From JAURDE01 sp965365285 (GTDB lineage Bacteria > Bdellovibrionota > Bacteriovoracia > Bacteriovoracales > Bacteriovoracaceae): a stretch of 13,197 nucleotides of DNA. The notes below the pieces were generated by a model. The model saw nothing but the letters and a program-made list of their open reading frames with translations, did not search any database and had not been told where the DNA came from. Within the stretch, counting starts at the first letter, position 1; the number at the start of each line of letters is the position of its first letter. The DNA is taken from NCBI GenBank assembly GCA_965365285.1, contig CBDUBC010000086.1:1-13197 (forward strand), given 5' to 3'. Positions 10,772-13,197 of the stretch are shown in pieces. A program made the position numbers and the translations under genes.

Positions 10772-13197
10772 GGCTTCTTATCTTGAAATAATAATTTAAG
10801 ACCTGATCGAATATATCTTTGAGAGATTACAGTAAAGATACTGACATCCTCTTTTTTCACAACCTGTTGAGCATCAGAATCAGAGTATTCATATTCCTCA
10901 TCTTTAAACTCATCTAAAGAGGTTTCAGCTTTTTCAGAACCACCTGTCTTTTCAAAGTTCCAAACCTCTTCCTCTTCTTTCTTCTTCTCTACAGCGGCGA
11001 CCTTTGCTTCTTTTTTAAGATTTTTGTAAGCAAGGATATCACTATCTTTTTTAATCTTTTTAGATTTTTTAACTTCTTTACCAACTTTATCTGGCCGGTT
11101 GTAATAAATACGAGAAGGAACATCTGCTCTGTCTCTTATAACCTTAAGCTCGGGCATTCTTTCTTTCATTTGCGTTGCAAGTTTACCTAATGCTTGAGGA
11201 GAAAGATCGAGTGGGTTTTTTCCGAGAGATTTTTGACGATCATTAAATTTCTTTAACCACTGTTTACCAGCATCTCGAACCGATGCCGCAGATCTAGATA
11301 TCTCAGAATAATTAAGATCTCCAAGAGAGCCTGGGTCTGAAGTAATCGAGTTAACGGCAGAACCGAGCGAGCCAAGCGGTAGTGCCTTTCCAATTGGACC
11401 GATTTGACTCATATCAATTTTCATCTTGTAACAAGCGTTTCCACTACCTCTAGGATTCTTGTAATCTCGACACTTACACATAGGATCGATTTGTCCATCA
11501 AAAGCAACACAACCTTTTCTTTGCTTTCCTTTCCCTTGATTGTAATCTGCAGCGGGTTTAAAAAGAGAGGAGTCAAAGGCCGCCCAATAGTTTTTACAAG
11601 TCTGCGAGTTGGTTCTCTTAGGGTTTCTTTTTCCAGATTCGGTGTAGCAAAAACAGGCCGGTTGATTAATATCCTCTCGATCCTTTTTACCTACACAATG
11701 TCCACCCATTACATCTTCAAATCCTTTTTTGATCTTTTGGATTTTTTCGATATTTTTTTCAATAAGTTTCTTCTCTTCAACCACAAAACCTAAGTTAAGT
11801 CCTGCTACAAGAGTTCCCATTCCAGCAAGAACACTAATCCCTGGAGAAGTAGTGAAAAATTGTCTAAAATGTTGAAAGGCAGGACTTTTAATATAGTTAA
11901 GAGCATAACTGAGCCCAATTCCACCGGCCGCCGCTGCCGCACCGGCACCAATCATGATACCCGCTTGCTTACCTTTTTCCTTATCTCTTTCGGACTTAGC
12001 TGCTTCATATTCACTATCATCTTTACCGTCGATCTTATCCCAGACGTTATTATTCTTATCACTTCCTTCACCTCTGTCCTGATCATAATTAATATCCTCT
12101 CCCCCTGCTGTAACTCCTTGAGCTTGAGCGATAGGAAAAGCAAGATTCATAATCATATCTGCATTTTTTCGAGAGGCCCTAAAGATATGGTCGAGAACGT
12201 TAACCAGAGGATCGATATTTTTAATATTAAAAAGACCTGACTCTTCCATATCAACGACTTTATCAATTGATTGAGATCTAATTTTTCCAGCGAGAAGATC
12301 TCTCCACTCTTGATCGAGTAACATCACATCTTGAAAAGTCATTTTAGGTTTAGAATTAAGAAGTGATGGATCTGTTATAATCTTTCCAATACTTTCATAG
12401 AATTCTTTATCTTTTTGAAAGTAGGACTGATCATCATTTTTGTCAGATTCTTCTTGATCAGATTCATCTTGATCAGATTCATCTTGATCAGATTCATCTT
12501 GATCAGATTCTTCATCCTCCGATTTGTCTTCCCCATTATTAATGGAATTAATGATAGCGCCTGGGACTCTAAGGCCATTAATTCCCTGACTTCCCTTTTG
12601 AATAACTTTATTCCCAAAGTTTTTTATTCCATTCATTGTTTTATTTTTACTGTAATAAAAGTCGATATCATCCATTCGCTTTTTATAAGTTGCTAGATCA
12701 TCCGGGTTAGTGAACCTTTTTGAATCAGCGTCCTTATAGAGCTGACTTCGTTCAAACTCGAGTTCATCTAAAGTCATTTCTGATGGTTTCTTTCTCTTTC
12801 CGAGATCAGGCTCATAAGTTGGTCTTGAAGCGAATTCATCAACTGCATCATTTTTAAACTTTTGTTTACTTGCATCTGGTATATCTGGATTGTTATCAAT
12901 AGAGCCATATTTTTTGACCATATCGTCACTAGTCATTTTCTTAGCATCAAAGTCCTTACCCGCTGCAGGAGTATCTGGAGCATCGACTCCACTAGTTTTA
13001 CTTCCCCCGGTTGAAGGAACGTCTGGAGCATCGACTCCACTAGTTTTACTTCCCCCTGTTGAAGGAGCGTCTGGAGCATCGACTCCACTAGTTTTACTTC
13101 CCCCGGTTGAAGGAGCGTCTGGAGCATCGACTCCACTAGTTTTACTTCCCCCTGTTGAAGGAGCATCGATTCCACTGGTTTTACTTCCCCCCGTTTT
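10768..13197 (-). CDS. C-terminal part of a giant repeat- and cysteine-rich probable envelope protein (5' end outside window)
   Basis: Open in frame from the stop at 10768 to the right edge: 809 residues are visible and the start is beyond 13197. The first ATG in this frame (12936) is not the start; it has no Shine-Dalgarno and the frame continues upstream. In order (nt): GGSKTSGVDAPDxPST repeats (13191-12961); a charged helical part; four SDQDE-type repeats (12505-12446); a 200-residue middle part; a Gly/Ala-rich hydrophobic segment (about 11964-11899, AGIMIGAGAAAAAGGIGLSY) and a second (about 11844-11779), both possible membrane helices; a cysteine region (11697-11431) with eight cysteines in two similar four-cysteine modules; then a lysine-rich, acidic tail ending with IFTVISQRYIRSGLKLLF. 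The cysteines suggest a periplasmic or surface location. No enzymatic domain is recognised; function unknown. The gene converges on the small membrane protein. Confidence 0.85.
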   Translation of the reverse strand, partial: KTGGSKTSGIDAPSTGGSKTSGVDAPDAPSTGGSKTSGVDAPDAPSTGGSKTSGVDAPDVPSTGGSKTSGVDAPDTPAAGKDFDAKKMTSDDMVKKYGSIDNNPDIPDASKQKFKNDAVDEFASRPTYEPDLGKRKKPSEMTLDELEFERSQLYKDADSKRFTNPDDLATYKKRMDDIDFYYSKNKTMNGIKNFGNKVIQKGSQGINGLRVPGAIINSINNGEDKSEDEESDQDESDQDESDQDESDQEESDKNDDQSYFQKDKEFYESIGKIITDPSLLNSKPKMTFQDVMLLDQEWRDLLAGKIRSQSIDKVVDMEESGLFNIKNIDPLVNVLDHIFRASRKNADMIMNLAFPIAQAQGVTAGGEDINYDQDRGEGSDKNNNVWDKIDGKDDSEYEAAKSERDKEKGKQAGIMIGAGAAAAAGGIGLSYALNYIKSPAFQHFRQFFTTSPGISVLAGMGTLVAGLNLGFVVEEKKLIEKNIEKIQKIKKGFEDVMGGHCVGKKDREDINQPACFCYTESGKRNPKRTNSQTCKNYWAAFDSSLFKPAADYNQGKGKQRKGCVAFDGQIDPMCKCRDYKNPRGSGNACYKMKIDMSQIGPIGKALPLGSLGSAVNSITSDPGSLGDLNYSEISRSAASVRDAGKQWLKKFNDRQKSLGKNPLDLSPQALGKLATQMKERMPELKVIRDRADVPSRIYYNRPDKVGKEVKKSKKIKKDSDILAYKNLKKEAKVAAVEKKKEEEEVWNFEKTGGSEKAETSLDEFKDEEYEYSDSDAQQVVKKEDVSIFTVISQRYIRSGLKLLFQDKKP
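11431..11697 (-). repeat. Two related four-cysteine modules in the giant protein
   Basis: The first module is C-V-x12-C-x-C-x16-C (from GHCVGKK to QTCKNY), the second C-V-x9-C-x-C-x12-C (from KGCVAFD to NACYKM). Both have a Pro two residues before the CxC and an Asn-Pro or similar after it. They look like an internal duplication, most likely disulfide-bonded. Confidence 0.6.
12446..12505 (-). repeat. Four 15-bp tandem repeats encoding SDQDE / SDQEE
   Basis: On the plus strand GATTCATCTTGATCA is repeated three times exactly (12461-12505) and once with a single change (12446-12460); a partial fifth unit follows at 12506. Each unit is five codons, so changes in copy number keep the frame. The product is a strongly acidic linker. 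Confidence 0.92.
12961..13191 (-). repeat. 48-bp tandem repeats encoding GGSKTSGVDAPDxPST
   Basis: Four 48-bp units (13152-12961) preceded by a 39-bp short unit (13191-13153, lacking the APD codons and with Ile for Val). The variable position is Ala, Ala, Val, Thr from N to C. The last unit ends in PAA instead of PST. More copies may lie beyond the window. Confidence 0.93.

Noticed and set aside
10757..10779. Bulged hairpin AAGAAAGC/GCTTCTT over the convergent stops near 10768.
   Set aside because: Bulged and without a good T run on either strand; too weak to call a terminator.
12375..12696. Open frames on both strands over the 15-bp repeats (LIKMN and FILIR repeats).
   Set aside because: Shadows of the SDQDE coding repeats in other frames, without starts or ribosome sites.
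12933..13175. Minus-strand 80-codon open frame of ESMLQTLLQ-type repeats.
   Set aside because: It is the shifted reading of the 48-bp repeats; because the unit is divisible by three every frame without a stop stays open. The frame joined to the long downstream protein is the coding one.
12961..13191. Regular repeats resembling a CRISPR array.
   Set aside because: No unique spacers; units are contiguous and encode a continuous peptide repeat.

Overview
The window is AT-rich bacterial DNA with dense, mostly short-gapped genes. Low G+C, a eukaryote-like NADP isocitrate dehydrogenase, a receiver domain with the DMRMPPGxDG signature, a PilZ protein and large repetitive secreted-type proteins suggest a Bdellovibrionota / Bacteriovoracales-like (Halobacteriovorax-type) organism. 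This is inference from style of gene content; no taxonomic marker such as rRNA is present.

Layout. (1) 1-318: AT-rich non-coding stretch with a TTTTCAAAT hairpin and two TTGACA hexamers. (2) Plus strand: a small exported protein made of six SFPD repeats (319-624), NADP-dependent isocitrate dehydrogenase (724-1950) closed by a clear intrinsic terminator, a small zinc-ribbon protein (2089-2331), then recJ (2408-4123) preceded by a perfect 10-bp inverted repeat. (3) Minus strand, 9949 down to 4120: seven co-directional genes, probably one or a few transcripts: FAD-linked oxidase (GlcD type), rsgA, single-domain response regulator, PilZ protein, Rossmann-fold FAD/NAD-binding protein of unknown function, lipoprotein, and cyclophilin-type PPIase. 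The PPIase stop overlaps the recJ stop, and a strong intrinsic terminator reading in the PPIase direction lies inside the recJ coding sequence. (4) 10010-10166: promoter with an 18-bp dyad over its -10, then tRNA-Arg(UCU) with encoded CCA. (5) 10167-10354: leader with several possible hairpins, then a small exported single-pass membrane protein (10355-10771). (6) Minus strand 10768 to the right edge: the C-terminal 809 residues of a very large repeat-rich, cysteine-rich, probably envelope-associated protein whose start lies outside the window.

How they may work together. icd, recJ, rsgA and the tRNA are housekeeping functions. The response regulator and PilZ protein form a plausible phospho-signal plus c-di-GMP output pair, co-oriented with three poorly characterised genes (FAD/NAD-binding protein, lipoprotein, PPIase). 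The most lineage-specific material is in the exported proteins: the SFPD-repeat protein, the small membrane protein and the giant repeat protein. Two convergent gene pairs end in the same way, sharing a TTAA palindrome as both stop codons. I found no mobile element, CRISPR array, phage gene or obvious defence system.
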